Below are positions 63,591 through 64,000 of a stretch of DNA of 64,000 nucleotides, one piece after another (the first letter of the stretch is position 1; each line of letters begins with the position of its first letter). The position numbers and the translations under genes are program-made. Source of the DNA: Chersky-840 sp035604715 (GTDB taxonomy: Bacteria > Actinomycetota > Acidimicrobiia > Acidimicrobiales > UBA8190); contig CAVSWP010000008.1 in NCBI GenBank assembly GCA_963731665.1, positions 186,001-250,000 on the forward strand. Reading direction: 5' to 3'. The notes below the pieces were generated by a model that did not search any database, had not been told where the DNA came from, and was given only the letters and a program-made list of their open reading frames with translations.

Positions 63591-64000
63591 TCAGCGCCCT
63601 AACAAGACGGGATGGGATTCAGAGTCCGCTGACGGGGACGACTCTCCGCACGTTTCGTCGCTGTCAACATTCGTCTGTGTCCGGCCCAACAGGATCAGCA
63701 AGTGACGACCCAGAACAAGTAGGGCCAAGGCCAACACCATGATCCAATCGACAATCCCCAGTCGATGACCGAGCAGGAGTTCGACGGCCGTCACCGCCAG
63801 CACGGCTAGGACCGGGACATAGGGCGCCAACAGTGACAGTGTCGTTACGCGGGCTTCTGCAACCTCGGTGGACGGCGCATAGACGGCCCGCAACGCTCCG
63901 AGACCGATCAGGAGATACCCGGCGACCCAACCCGTGTCCAGCACGCTTCCGTTGCTGTAGTTGTTCAGTTCGGTCAAGTATGCGAAGGCACTGTCGGCGA
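63591..64000 (-). CDS. partial membrane sensor domain, runs off the window
   Basis: Minus-strand codons run from the window edge: ADSAFAYLTELNNYSNGSVL, then LDTGWVAGYLLIGLGALRAV, then helices YVPVLAVLAVTAVELLLG and WIMVLALALLVLGRHLLILL. This is a multi-helix sensor region of the type fused to GGDEF/EAL or histidine-kinase proteins. The frame ends at 63591 with a short polar tail (TQTNVDSDETCGE...) and no output domain, next to the transposase relic, so the 3' end appears truncated. The 5' end lies outside the window. Confidence 0.6.
   Translation of the reverse strand, partial: ADSAFAYLTELNNYSNGSVLDTGWVAGYLLIGLGALRAVYAPSTEVAEARVTTLSLLAPYVPVLAVLAVTAVELLLGHRLGIVDWIMVLALALLVLGRHLLILLGRTQTNVDSDETCGESSPSADSESHPVLLGR

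Overview
This looks like a chromosomal window from a high-GC Actinomycetota bacterium. The gene families resemble those of Acidimicrobiia and related soil or aquatic actinobacteria, but no rRNA or marker gene fixes the taxon. Supporting signs are frequent GTG/TTG starts, strong AGGAGG ribosome-binding sites, and typical actinobacterial families: DUF1918, a GAF-ANTAR regulator, an Ig-domain L,D-transpeptidase, an MMPL transporter, a DapB-like catabolic dehydrogenase, DrrAB-like ABC pairs and LmbE deacetylase.

Layout. 0-17 kb is mostly ordinary genome: two SDR dehydrogenases, tRNA-Val(GAC), a phytanoyl-CoA dioxygenase-like enzyme, tRNA-Cys(GCA), a GT4 glycosyltransferase, glnD, an L,D-transpeptidase, a crotonase, a DrrAB-like ABC exporter, an LmbE deacetylase, a cNMP-binding protein, and a gene-poor kilobase at 14.75-15.8 kb. 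17.2-22.1 kb is a minus-strand catabolic operon (DapB-like dehydrogenase, SDR, three alpha/beta hydrolases, DUF6295). From 22 to 41 kb the region decays: intact genes (MMPL, TesB thioesterase, GAF-ANTAR, a GGDEF/PilZ c-di-GMP pair, LysR, TetR, DHFR) sit between frameshifted, truncated or stop-interrupted ones (a membrane protein, a Vgb-like beta-propeller, a HAD, a GNAT, an ankyrin protein, a sensor N-terminus, an SDR and two MFS exporters). 41-53 kb is well preserved and carries a VOC/flavoprotein group, then central sugar metabolism: pgi, gnd, pgl, rpiA (opposite strand), zwf, a DUF2090 aldolase-like gene, a Cof-type HAD phosphatase and a GH36-like glycosidase. 53-64 kb is accessory again: a FUSC membrane protein, a 5'-truncated patatin, a tandem-duplicated and frameshifted VOC gene, an F420-reductase-like gene, two copies of a tRNA-Gly-derived repeat bracketing a chloroperoxidase-like hydrolase, an MFS-TetR operon, a transposase relic and a membrane sensor domain running off the right edge.

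How the parts fit. The pgi-gnd-pgl-zwf genes make glucose-6-phosphate interconversion and the oxidative pentose-phosphate branch; the DUF2090, HAD and GH36 genes overlap or abut zwf and look translationally coupled to it, so they probably feed a sugar into the same pool. The 17-22 kb operon looks like CoA-ester or aromatic/alicyclic catabolism. The GGDEF and PilZ genes form a small c-di-GMP module. The most unusual signals are the paired tRNA-Gly 3'-half repeats at 58.2 and 60.0 kb (possible attachment scars), the extended pentose-phosphate cluster, a foldable leader before the PilZ gene, and the high density of broken genes, some of which could be assembly errors.
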